From: Laguncularia racemosa
Taxonomy: Eukaryota; Streptophyta; Magnoliopsida; Myrtales; Combretaceae
DNA: 64,000 nt
NCBI GenBank assembly: GCA_037954665.1
Contig: JBBMOL010000021.1
Location: forward strand, 3,348,001-3,412,000
Direction of reading: 5' to 3'
Positions 1 through 9,889 of this stretch are shown here, one piece after another. Position numbers and translations under genes: made by a program. Every line of letters begins with the position of its first letter. Within the stretch, counting starts at the first letter, position 1. Below the pieces are notes generated by a model. That model was not told the origin of the DNA and made no database searches. It saw only the letters and a list, made by a program, of their open reading frames with translations.

Positions 1-1
1 A

Positions 2-432
2 GACAACTTGGCTCTCTTCCCAGCAACACAAAAAACAATCTATGGGAACAAGCGAAAGCCATTACATTGAGAGGGGGGAAAGAGCTACCATCTAAACAGC
101 GATATGAAAAGAACCAAGAGGATAATCAATCTATTGAAAAGGAGAAGATGACACTTGAGAAAACACATCCTAAGAGGAGATCAACACCAGCTGTCAAAGA
201 ATATGTGCCAAAAATCCCTTATCCAACTCGCCTAAACCAGCGCAAGGACAAGGAGCAGTTTAGTAAATTCCTTGATCTATTTAAACAACTGAACATTAAC
301 ATTCCATTTATAGAGGCACTTTCGCAAATGCTGAAATATGCTAAGTTCCTAAAGGAGCTTCTACCTAATAAGCGAAATTTGGAGGATGTGTCTACCGTAG
401 AAGTTGATGCAAATTGTTTATCTATCATTTAG
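2..432 (+). pseudogene. Athila-type gag C-terminus and gag-protease linker
   Basis: This open stretch starts before the window; its first residues read RQLGSLPSNT and then KAITLRGGKEL, a motif usual between gag and protease in Athila-like polyproteins. Further on come YVPKIPYPTRLNQRK and INIPFIEALSQMLKYAKFLK, also standard for this linker. There is no convincing internal start, because translation would begin outside the window. A TAG ends the frame at 430-432, while homologous-looking coding sequence resumes downstream in the protease. The identity is firm from these motifs; the exact protein boundaries are not. Confidence 0.75.
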
Positions 433-484
433 AATAAACTTTCTCCAAAGATAAGGGATCCAGGTAGTTTCACAATTCCGTGTC

Positions 485-1012
485 ATGGGTGATACCTCAG
501 TTGATAAGGCCCTAGCTAATCTTGGGGCTAGCATTAATTTAATGCCATACTCCTTTTTCAATAAGTCGAGGCTTTCTGACCTAATACCAACTAGGATGAG
601 TTTGCAGCTTGTCAACTACTCTATGAAGATTCCCAAGGGGATAATCAAGGATGTCTTGGTAAAAGTAGGGAATTTCATCTATCTCGTCGACTTTGTAGTT
701 CTAGAAATGATGAGGATGAGGATATTCCTTTGATACTTAGGAGACCATTCCTAGCTACTGCCAAGGCAATAGTTGATGTGGAAGGAGGCAAGCTTACTTT
801 GAGAATCGATGATGAAGAGTTGGTAATCCAAATGGCTACTGCTATGAAACATACTATGTGCATTGATGACTCTTGTTACTCTATTGATGTTGTTGATATG
901 TCGGTAGATGAGCACATGAAGGAAGTTCTAAGCAAAAATAAGTTAGAGCTAAGCTTGACATTGGAAGAGAAGAAGGATGCAGATAACTTAGAGGTTGCGC
1001 TACTCATTGAGT
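485..1012 (+). pseudogene. Gypsy aspartic protease and protease-RT linker
   Basis: The retropepsin-like core reads ALANLGASINLMPYSFF. The catalytic Asp-Ser/Thr-Gly triad of an active enzyme (usually DLGAS in Athila) is here NLGAS, so the catalytic Asp appears to be Asn. The match continues with LQLVNYSMKIPKGIIKDVLVK, cut here at VLV. A frameshift near 715-732 separates this from the conserved tail PFLATAKAIVDVEGGKLTLR. The second frame then runs to about 1012 through an acidic linker. The loss of the catalytic Asp and the frameshift each make the protease non-functional. Confidence 0.75.
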
Positions 1013-1015
1013 AGC

Positions 1016-2745
1016 TTGATGCTTCAAAAGGTGTTACACCTCAGCATGGGTTTGAAAAGTTGAGAATAGAAAATGAGGTGAGATTTAAAACTTCTATAGA
1101 AGAGCTGCTAGTGTTGGAATTGAAACAATTACTAAAGTATCTAGAATATGCTTTCCTTGTAGAAGACTCTAGCCTGTCAGTTATTATAGCCTCAGATTTA
1201 TCTTAAGAGCAGAAAGACAAATTACTCATTGTCCTAAGAGCACACAAGCGAGCCATCACTTGGAAAATATCAGATATAAAAGATATTAACCCCTCCTTCT
1301 GTACTCACAAAATTTTATTAAAAGAAGGATTTAAGCATGCAATGCAACCATAGAGACGGCTAAATCCTAATATGAAGGAGGTAGTTAAGAAGGAGGTGAT
1401 CAAACTTCTTGATGCTTGACTTATTTACCCTATATCTGATAGTGGTTGGGTTAGTCCAACACAAGTGATGTCGAAGAAGAGAGGGATTACTGTTGTCCTA
1501 AATGAAAAGAGTGAGCTTATTCCCATGCGGACTGTCACTAGGTGCCGGATGTGCATCGACTACCGAAAACTAAATGATGCAACTCGAAAAGATCACTCTC
1601 CTCTCCCTTTTGTTGATCAAATGTTGGAAAGGTTAGCTGGGCACATGTATTATTGCTACTCAGATGGAATGTCCGGCTACTTCTAGATACCTATTGCTCT
1701 GGAGGACCAGGAGAAAACCACTTTCACATGCCCTTATGGCACATATGCCTATAGGAGGATGCTATTCAGGTTATGTAATGCACCGGCTACGTTTCAACAA
1801 TACATGTTGGCCATATTTGAAGATCTGGTGGAGAAAACCATGGAAGTCTTCAAGGATGATTTCTCCGTTTTTGGAGACTCTTTTATAACTTGCCTACAGA
1901 ATCTTGAGAAAGTACTCATTTGGTGTGAAGAGATAAACCTTATGCTTAACTGGGAGAAGTGTCACTTCATATATAAGGAGGGCATAGTACTAGGTCATAA
2001 AGTGTCTCATCAAGGGATTAAAGTCGATCGAGCTAAAATTGATGTGATCGAAAAACTCCCTCTGCTAAACTTGGTTAAAGGCATAAGAAGTTTTCTGGGT
2101 CATGCTAGTTTCTATAGGCGTTTCATTAAGGACTTCTCCAAGATAGCCCATCCCTTAACCAAGTTATTGGAAAAAGATGTCTTGTTTAATTTCACTTCTA
2201 AATGCCAACATGCATTTGATGCACTTAAGGAGAGGTTGACAAATACCCCAATTATGATAGCTCCAAATTGGAGTCTGCCTTTTGAACTTATGTGCGATGC
2301 TAGCGACTATGCAATTGGGGTAGTACTTGGACAAAGGCGAGACAAGCATTTTCAACCTATTTACTATGCCAACAAGACACTCAACAACGCTCAAGCGAAT
2401 TATACTACTACAGAGAAGGAGATGTTGGTTGTGGTATTTGCATTCGATAAGTTTCGTCCTTACTTGATCTTATCCAAAGTCGTTGTTTACACTGATCATT
2501 CTACCTTTAGATTTTTATTGAACAAGGCAGATGCAAAACCCAAGCTCATTAGGTGGATTTTGATCTTACAAGAGTTTGATATAGAGATCCGTGATAAAAG
2601 GGAGGCAGAGAATTTGGCGGCCGATCATCTCTCAAGACTTAAGAACCCAAGTTTAGAGGAACTCAGGGAGGAGGACATTGATGATTCCTTCCCGAAAGAG
2701 AAATTAGATGCAGTTTTCCAACTCATGACTCTCGAGACTCTGTAG
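1016..2745 (+). pseudogene. Gypsy reverse transcriptase and RNase H
   Basis: The N-terminal RT segment (about 1200-1690) has several stops. The region from 1759 to 2745 is one 328-residue frame covering the RT palm and thumb and RNase H. Visible motifs are MCIDYRKLNDATRKDH, then LCNAPATFQQ, then VFKDDFSVFG, where the two catalytic Asp of the YxDD box survive as KDD. These are followed by FLGHASFYRRFIKDFSKI and the connection region. RNase H shows ELMCDASDYAIGVVLGQ, NYTTTEKEML and VYTDHSTFRFLL, and ends with AADHLSRLKNP. This is standard Athila pol. Stops such as GYF* at 1684-1686 show it is no longer translated as a whole. Confidence 0.88.
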
Positions 2746-3226
2746 TTTGCAGATCTTGCCAATTATTTAGTAGGAAAAATTCTCCTTGAAGGCCTTGATC
2801 ATAATGTTAGAAGGAAGTTCTTTTCAAAGCTTAAACATTATTATTGGGAGGACTCCTTCCTTTTTCGAATCTGTGGGGATCAAGTCATAAGATGATGTGT
2901 TTCACATGAGGAAGGATGGAAAATTCTAAACGATTGTCATTCCAACCCCTCTAGTGGTCATTACTCAGTCAATCAGACAACACATAAGGTTTTTTATGCC
3001 GGTTTTTATTGGCCTACCATTTTTAAGGATGCTCATCGTCTTTGTACCACATGTAATTGATGTCAACGAGTAGGGAACATATCAAAGAGAGATGAGATGC
3101 CCCAAAACTTCATTTTGGCATGCGAAATTTTCAATTTATGGGGTATTGATTTCGTCGGCCCATTCCCTGCTTCTTATAGGAACAAGTATATATTAGTGGC
3201 GGTAGACTACGTGTCCAAGTAGGTTG
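2746..3226 (+). pseudogene. Gypsy integrase, N-terminal part (split by copia insertion)
   Basis: The frame continues after RNase H as DLANYLVG-like linker sequence. It then gives the HHCC zinc-binding region (CHSNPSSGHYSVNQT, later CTTCN*CQRVGN) and the first catalytic Asp in GIDFVGPFPASYRNK. The sequence stops at VDYVSK*VV, exactly where the copia element begins. Its second half resumes at 7488. In-frame stops replace a Trp in VSKW and a codon in the zinc region. The identity is clear from the catalytic core context. Confidence 0.85.
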
Positions 3227-3494
3227 TGACAATATTTTTAGAAGCCCCCCTTATTTTTTTTGTCTTTCTATTAAATACAAAACCTCTCTACCACTATTTT
3301 TGGTATGAATGCATATACATAGCTAATTATCCTAATTAACAGGTAACACACTAAATATTGATATATTCTATTCTAGGTAAGCAAAATATATACTATATAC
3401 AGATATATTGCTACATTGACTTTGGGCTGGCAGAGATATTGCTATACTTGCTCTGAGCTGGCAGCTTGTCTTGAACTCTTTTCTACCATTGATA
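3227..3494 (-). repeat. Copia 3' LTR
   Basis: This 268-bp LTR begins TGACAATATTTTTAG and ends CCATTGATA on the plus strand. It matches 7199-7487 almost throughout with scattered substitutions. It lacks one roughly 20-bp segment near its left end that the other LTR has twice. Confidence 0.92.
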
Positions 3495-3506
3495 TCCCCC
3501 CTCAAA
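3495..3506 (-). other. Copia polypurine tract
   Basis: The minus strand reads TTGAGGGGGGA directly before the 3' LTR start TATCAATGG. The position and purine content fit a plus-strand primer. Confidence 0.8.
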
Positions 3507-3516
3507 TTGATGCTGG

Positions 3517-4065
3517 TTAATCCACTAGCATCAATTTGTCAACAAGAAAGTGATGTCGGTGTTTAGAAAGAGCCTCAATAAACACATCGGCAATTTGAAG
3601 TTCAATGGTGATATGTGGAAGAGAGATGATACAAGCATCATATGCTTCACGAATAGAGTGACAATCCACTTCAATGTGCTTGGTACACTCATGGAACACT
3701 AGATTAGCAACAATTTGAATTGCACTAGTGTTATCTACATAGAGGGAAGTATGCTCATTTTGAGGAAACCTAAGCTCACCTAACAATCCACGAAGCCAAA
3801 CAATCTCATAACATGAAGAGGACATAGCACAATACTCAAACTCAGTAGAAGACTTAGACACTCGATCTTGCTTCTTGCTTTTCCAAGACATGAGAGCATT
3901 ACCAAGAAACATACACCAACCAGTAACCGAATGTCTAGTATTAGGATAACCTACCGAATCAGCATCACTATATGCGACTAAATGAAGAGAGGAGTTTGCT
4001 AAAAAGAAAATACCTCGCTCAAAAGTGCCATTTAAATAGCGAATAATGCGACGAATAGCTGCCAA
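3517..4065 (-). pseudogene. Copia RNase H
   Basis: This single 182-residue frame is the best preserved part of the element. It starts AIRRIIRYLNGTFERGIFF and contains LVAYSDADSVGYPNTRHSVT, where the catalytic Asp is the first of the SDAD run. It then has WKSKKQDRVSKSSTEFEYCA with the catalytic Glu, LYVDNTSAIQIVANLVFHEC and KHIEVDCHSIREAY. The last residues lie next to the polypurine tract, as usual for copia pol. Confidence 0.9.
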
Positions 4066-4089
4066 ATGAAGATGCCTAGGTGCTTACAT

Positions 4090-5130
4090 AAATTGACTTA
4101 CTTGTTGAATAACAAAGGAAATGTCAGGTCGAGTAATAGTTAAATAATTTAGACTGCCCACAAGTTGCCTAAATAAAGAGGGATCGGACAAAAATCACCC
4201 TCATCATGATGATATTTAACATTCATTTCTAGGGGAGTATCAATTGATCAACCATCTTGAAGTCTAACCAAAGCACTTAATTCCTTAATGTATCTATGCT
4301 AGTGTAATAAAATACCACCTATGGTAGAATGTGCCTCAAGACCTAAAAAATATTTTAAAGAACCCAAGTCCTTCATATGAAAACAACGCTAAAGATGGTC
4401 TTGAAGTTGAGAAATCAACTTAGAATCTGTTCTTGTAATAACAATATCATCAACATATATCAGAAGCATAACAATGCCTTTCGATGTCTTGCAAAGAAAC
4501 AAAGAGGAATCATTTTGACTTTGGAGAAATGAGAAACCAATAAGCGTAGAATGAAACTTATCAAACTAAGCATGTGGAGCTTGTTTGAAACCATAGAGTG
4601 ACCGTTTCAATCTACAAACATCAGATGAAGGTGTAGAGAATAACCCTAATGGTGGAGTCATATAGATTTCTTCTTTAAGATCCCCATGCAAAAAGGCATT
4701 CTTAACATCCATTTGTCGTAGTGTCCAACACTTAGATGTAGCAATAGCTAAGATAAGTCGCACAGTGGTCATCTTTGCTATAAGGGCAAATGTCTCATAA
4801 TTTATTCCATACTCTTATCTATTATCGAATGCCACAAACCTCGCTTTGTATCTATCAAGAGACCCATCAGACCGTAGCTTAATGGAATAGACCCATTTGC
4901 ATCCAATGGGCTTAACACCACTTGGACAAGGAACAATGTCCCAAGTATGATTCTCTTGAAGTTCTTCTTGCATAGCTTTTACCTAACATGCATGTTTGGC
5001 TGCCTAAGAATAAGAAGTAGGAACTTTAGTTTCTACTAAAGAGGTAGAGAATCCATATCTATCAAGAGGTTTAATTGTACAAGAAGATCTTTGAAGAGCC
5101 ACAGGATCAATTACAGTGGTATTATCAGTT
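4090..5130 (-). pseudogene. Copia reverse transcriptase
   Basis: The clearest block is 4566-4772 (minus), TLRQMDVKNAFLHGDLKEEI and LKRSLYGFKQAPHA, the signature of copia RT. Further along the minus strand at about 4441-4470, ILIYVDDIVI preserves the YVDD catalytic box. Flanking sequence at 4780-5000 gives the N-terminal part (YKARFVAFDN-like, then KWVYSIKLRSDGSL-like), broken by stops. No single frame spans the domain. Confidence 0.85.
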
Positions 5131-5183
5131 GAACTAGTCGGTACTGGCTCAAAATCAGGAATGATTTGAGATAATGTAGGCCT

Positions 5184-6278
5184 TCATCGTTGATAAACAA
5201 TGTCGGGTTTAAAATGCTCAATTGGTGGAGAGATATCATTCTCAAAGTTAGGAAGGAGAACATTTATGGAAGAAACAACATGTTGTTGAAAATAGTACTC
5301 ATTCTCAAAGAAGATGACATTTCTAGAAATATGCATTCGATTAGCAATAGCATCATAACACAAAAATCCCTTGTGAGTGGTGCTATAACCCATAAAAGCA
5401 CATTGAACTGACTGAGCTGTAAGCTTGTGACGCTCATGAGATGGCAAGTGAACAAAACACATACAGCCAAATGTGTGTAGCATTTGATAATTAGGATGTA
5501 CACCAAAAAGATGATAATAAGGAGAATTAAAACCCAGTTGTTGAGATGGAAGATGATTAATGAGATATACTGCAGTAGACAAAGCTTTAACCCAAAATTT
5601 AGACGGCACAAACGATTGTAAGAGTAATGTTCGAACCATATCTAACAACTAACGATTTTTATGTTTAGCCACCCCATTCTATTGAGGAGTATTAGGACAT
5701 GATCGCTGAGATATAATGCCATTTTGTTGCAGGAAGGTTTGAAACTCATGTGATACATATTCACCGCAATTATCAGACCTTAAAATCTTAATACAGGAGG
5801 AAAACTGAGTCTTAATATAAGCTACAAATGTTCGAAAAATAGTAAACACCTCATCTTTGGTTCACAAGAAATATATCCATGTGAACCGACTATAGTCATC
5901 AATGAATGTCACAAAATATTTATATTGTGCATGTGAAATAACTGGCGTAATGCCCCAAACATCACTATGGATAATCTCAAAACATTCATTAGCATGTTTA
6001 CCATAAGTAGAAAATGGTAAGATTTTGCTCTTCCTTAACTTACAAGTAAAGCAATCAAAAGACAATGCATGAGTAAAACCCTAAACTTTGTTACTAAGAA
6101 AACCACGTTTCATTAAATTAAGCAAAATCACATTGTTTGGATGGCCTAATCGTCTATGCCATATTGCATCCTTATTTTCAACAATCATAGAAGCTAAAGA
6201 TAAAGTTCTGGGAATGGTAAATTGCAATGGAAATAATCTTCCCACTTTAGGTCCCCTTGCGATCACTTTCCCCGACAC
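5184..6278 (-). pseudogene. Copia GAG-pre-integrase and integrase
   Basis: Going along the minus strand, DAIWHRRLGHPNNVILLNLM (6081-6278) is the GAG-pre-integrase domain with its zinc-binding His pair. CFTCKLRKSKILPF and FEIIHSDVWGITPV follow (5862-6065) with the first catalytic Asp, and YFVTFIDDYSRFTWIYFL next to it. The segment 5650-5860 carries the region of the second Asp and the Glu but is broken. The segment 5184-5648 gives FVPSKFWVKALSTAVYLINH and LFGVHPNYQMLHTFGCMCFV, the C-terminal integrase region. Stops separate the blocks, so this is a decayed copy. Confidence 0.85.
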
Positions 6279-6512
6279 TTAATCCTGCACAACACAACCA
6301 CCACGAGAGAAATGTACATCACAATTATTCTCCACTAGCTGACCAATAGAAATTAAGCTAGTAGATAACTTAAGAGCAACAAAAACATGACGAAACAAAC
6401 ATCCAATATCACCAATAGCAGTAATTGGCAGATTAGCACCATTAGCAATTTGAATATTTTGTCCTCCACCATACTGCCTTAAATTTTGTAAAAAATCATA
6501 TGAACTAGTCAT
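6279..6512 (-). pseudogene. Copia aspartic protease remnant
   Basis: The 77-residue frame holds TSSYDFLQNLRQYGGGQNIQ, ANGANLPITAIGD and LISIGQLVENNCDVHFS. These are typical of the downstream half of copia proteases, where the active site is followed by a HMT/ANG region and an LLSVGQL-like segment. The active-site Asp lies upstream (about 6513-6545, minus) as WYVDSGASNHM-like sequence that can still be made out but is out of the open frame. It ends at a stop just before the GAG-pre-integrase domain. Confidence 0.75.
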
Positions 6513-6718
6513 ATGATTGGATGCCCCAGAATCAACATACCAAGTAGAAGAAATTGTTTTACCTTGTCCCTAAAGTCTAAGGGTAGAGAATCTATGATAA
6601 TCATCTATTGAACCATTTCTAGAGTCATAACAGCCTGATTGCTTGTTGTAGATGGAGAATCAATAGCAATGGACATTAGAACAACAGCTGTAAAAGCTTA
6701 AGCCCTCCTATTTTTTGG

Positions 6719-7051
6719 ATGTATAGGACAGTCCTTTATAATATGTCCACTCTTCTTATAATAATTGCAAAATTTCTTACCACAATTACGTGCGATATAT
6801 CCAAACTCCTTGCAACTGTAACACTGCATTTGACCCTTTTCCTTATTCTTCCCTTAGGCAGCATAGGCTACATTAACTACTGCCGATGTCCTATCAGATG
6901 TATTCATAACAGATTGTGTAGCTAATCGTTGTTCTTCCCTCAACAACTCACCCAGACATACATCTAAAGAAGGAACTGGATTTCTATTCAACAATCTACC
7001 CCGGACAACTTCAAATTCTGATCGTAGTTTCATCAAAGACTGATCATGCAT
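6719..7051 (-). pseudogene. Copia gag remnant with two degenerate zinc knuckles
   Basis: The segment 6854-7051 reads SLMKLRSEFEVVRGRLLNRN and LDVCLGELLREEQRLATQ, the C-terminal part of the copia gag family (UBN2 type). It is followed on the minus strand by CYSCKEFGYIARNC and then CNYYKKSGHIIKDC. These are two CCHC knuckles in which the His of the first and the second Cys of the second are both replaced by Tyr. A stop separates the two parts. The N-terminal half of gag is not recognisable between 7052 and the primer site. Confidence 0.75.
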
Positions 7052-7186
7052 ACTAAATCCGAAAAAAAAAATTGATTAAGAAATCTCAAGCCAAGATGTT
7101 GATTAGAAATCAACCCAGAAAACTATAAAAGAGTATGCAAAAAAAAAAAAAAAATCAAATATTCATCTATGGATTCTATAGAATTG

Positions 7187-7198
7187 GCTCTAATACCA
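7187..7198 (-). other. Copia primer-binding site (tRNA-Met type)
   Basis: On the minus strand the base run directly after the LTR is TGGTATTAGAGC. This differs by one base from the usual initiator-Met primer site TGGTATCAGAGC of plant copia elements. Confidence 0.85.
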
Positions 7199-7487
7199 TG
7201 ACAATATTTTGAGAAGCCTGACAATATTTTCAAAAGCCCCCCTTATTTTGTTTGTCTTTCTATTAAATACAAAAACCTCTCTACCACTATTTTTGGTATG
7301 AATGCATGTACATAGCTAATTATCCTAATTGATAGGTAACACACTAAATATTGATATATTCTATTCTAGGTAAGCAAAATATATACCATATACAGATATA
7401 TTGCTACATTGACTTTAGGCTGGCAGAGATATTGCTATACTTGCTTTGAGCCGGCAGCTTGTCTTGAACTCTTTTCTACCATTGATA
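7199..7487 (-). repeat. Copia 5' LTR
   Basis: This 289-bp LTR pairs with 3227-3494. Its left end holds a short duplication, with TGACAATATTTT present at 7199 and again at about 7219, which explains the length difference. The element's primer site lies immediately to its left. Confidence 0.92.
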
Positions 7488-8283
7488 GGTTGAGGCACAA
7501 GCTCTACCTACTAATGACGCTAGAGTTGTTATGAAGTTCCTTAAGAGGCTGTTTACACAATTTGGAGCCCCAAAAGCAATCATAAGTGATAGGGGAACCC
7601 ACTTTTGTAATACCTAGATGGAGAAGATTTTGAGGAGATATGGAGTTACTCACCGTTTAGCTACACCCTATCATCCTCGAACTAGTGAATAGGTAGAAGT
7701 CTCCAATCGTGAGCTGAAACGGATCTTAGAAAAGACAATGCAGCATTACAGAAGAGATTAGGCGGAAAAGCTTGATGATGCCTTATGGGTACACCAAACT
7801 GCCTATAAAACACCTTTAGGGACCACTCCCTATAGATTAGTGTATGGGAAATCATGCCACCTTCCGGTGGAAATCGAGCACAAGGCGTACTAGGTAATCA
7901 AATTGGTCAATTTTGACCTTAGTGCTGCTAGTTTGAAAAGGAGATTTCAAATGAATGAGTTGAATGGGTGGAGAGGATAAGTGTATGAGAATACGAGGAT
8001 ATACAAGGAGCAAACCAAGAAATACCATGACGAGCATATCCGCCATCCAAGGGAGTTTAAGAAAGGGGACCAAATGCTGTTGTTCAATTCCCAATTGAGA
8101 CTTTTTCCATGGAAGCTGAAATCCAGATGGTCTGGTCCATTTGTAGTCAAGAATGTTTTTCCTCATGGTGCAGTAGAACTTGAACACCTAGATCATGATG
8201 ATTTCAAGGTCAACGGTCACATATTAAAGCTATATCTCAGAGATGAAGTAGCATTTGAAGATAGGAAGGAATTGGATCTCTAA
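7488..8283 (+). pseudogene. Gypsy integrase, C-terminal part
   Basis: This is the continuation of the interrupted integrase, starting VEAQALPTNDARVV. It shows the second catalytic Asp in IISDRGTHFCN and the catalytic Glu in SE*VEVSNRELKR, followed by WVHQTAYKTPLGTTPYRLVYGK. The C-terminal DNA-binding region (7981-8283) is still one 100-residue frame ending KELDL and a stop. It carries FKKGDQMLLFNSQLRLFPWK and SRWSGPFVVKNVFPHGAVEL, typical of Athila integrases. Six or so in-frame TAG/TGA codons show decay. There is no chromodomain, as expected for Athila. Confidence 0.88.
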
Positions 8284-9889
8284 CTACTGATGACTTAGCT
8301 GAAGAGCGTAAAGAGCATCGAGCCAACGACGTTAAACAAGTGTGCTTCTTAGGAGGCAACCCATGTCTAACTTAGTTATGTAGTAGTCCTTTTATTTTCT
8401 TTTTATTGTCACTATCCTAAGTCTATTATTTTTTAGAAATTTGTAGATCTTAAAGGGAGTTTTTGAGCTTATTTGAAGAGAGCGGGAGTAATTCCTAAGT
8501 ATGGGGAAGCACCAATGATAAGTAAGAAAGTTGAATTCTAATCACTAAGTGCACCTGGTAAGTCTTTCTCAGCATTCATTTACACTTTTAGAGGTACACG
8601 ATAATTACAGTTGTTGTCTATTAGCTTGGGCAAGTCTTATTTTTCCTCCACGTGCTTTTCAAAGTCTATATGTGGAATTTTCTTAGTCAACACGGCCACA
8701 AGCATGGTTGTGCTGAAGCTAGGGTTGACACTATCAAAGATTCTGTGGAATTTTTGAAGTTAGCACAGCCAAGAGCATGGCTATGCTGTAGCCAAGGCTG
8801 CACATATTATACATTCTGTGGAATTTTTGAAGTTAGCATGGCCTCGAACATGGCTGTGCTATAGCCAGGGCAAACTTGCCCTATAAAACAATGCCTTTTT
8901 TGCCTCTTTTGAGGGTTTACACGGCCCCGAGCATGGTCGTGTAGAAGCCTATGTTGATAACCCACATATATATATACAATTTCTCTCTCTTCCCCCACTC
9001 TCTAAACCATTAAAGGAAATCTTCCCTTACTCTCTCGATTTTCTTCTTCTTCTAACACTTTACATTCACACACTACATAATTCTTTCACCCCATTCATCT
9101 CACGGCTACATTCAAGTTTTTCTTCCTTTTTCTTCTTTCTTTTAAATTAACTTTCGTGAACTCGCATACTCGGCTAATCTTACATGATTCATCTTACATA
9201 TCCGATATTTATATGATGATTGTGGATGCACTTGTTTATATATGGCATATTCTTCTTTCTTTATGCATGAGTAAATTCCTGTAAACGTTTTATGTACGAT
9301 AGTGCTATATTATGCTGAATTTCTTTTCACATTATATGAATTTCTTTTCACATTACTAGGGCTCCTGATCGATGCTTATTGAAATTTTTGGGGCTTTTGT
9401 GATCTTTATGCCATTAAAGGCTATTGAAGTCATGGGATGTGAATGAATTGAATTTTCACTGCTAATGACACCACATTACCATATTTAGGGTTTTCAAGTG
9501 TCTACAAATTGGGGTTTTTGAAAAATCATTGGATATGAAAGGAAATTTTAGTGTTTATGAAGGATTGTTGTGTGAAAAATCTGTTTTTGATTTCAGCACG
9601 GCTTTGTGCTTGACCAATTCCCTGTGCCCGTGCTAATTTGAGTTTTTGCTATTCATATTTTTGCCTCACCTCCTGCATTGCCATGCTAAAGGCCGTGTTG
9701 AACTACATGACTCTGTCCTTTAATTTATTTTCTTGTTTTGATGCTTTTCTTGTTCTACATCAATTTGCCTTGATTTGTTTGAGACTAAAGCATCCATGTG
9801 TGTCATGATTAAGCGTCTCTCGTTTGTAAATGCATGTTTATCCCTTGAGTTATCATATTGTTATGTCTTTGCAACTCTTCTTTGCAGAG
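8284..9889 (+). promoter_or_regulatory. Noncoding pol-to-ORF spacer with LTR-like promoter features
   Basis: No coding sequence is seen between the integrase stop and the 3' ORF. At 8500-8515 a purine stretch (AAGTATGGGGAAGCACC) precedes TGATAAGTA at 8516, which resembles the real tract and LTR start at 12893-12918. Four hairpin-like repeats follow at 8691-8944, then TATAAAA at 8882, a second AT run at 8964-8979 and about 150 bp of CT-rich leader-like DNA. I infer an internal promoter for the 3' ORF. This would fit Athila-type elements, where that ORF cannot easily be translated from the genomic RNA. Nothing here proves transcription. Confidence 0.5.
8642..8944 (+). repeat. 73-bp tandem repeats carrying CACGGCC...GGTCGTG hairpins
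   Basis: The motif CACGGCC-(N8)-CATGGTTGTG or variants starts at 8691, 8764, 8837 and 8920. The first three copies are spaced 73 bp apart and share the flank GTGGAATTTTTGAAGTTAGC. Each copy can fold into a short stem of about 7 bp. Confidence 0.8.

Larger units (their letters stand above)
3227..7487 (-). mobile_element. Ty1/copia retrotransposon nested in the gypsy integrase
   Basis: It is a complete insertion with both LTRs (3227-3494 and 7199-7487), flanked by the 5-bp target duplication GGTTG at 3222-3226 and 7488-7492. Read on the minus strand, the 5' LTR is at the right, followed at once by a tRNA-Met type primer site, then gag, protease, integrase, RT and RNase H, the copia order. The polypurine tract GAGGGGGGA abuts the 3' LTR. 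The interior is only about 3.7 kb. The N-terminal part of gag is missing or unreadable and all coding regions have stops, so the copy is defective. Confidence 0.92.
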
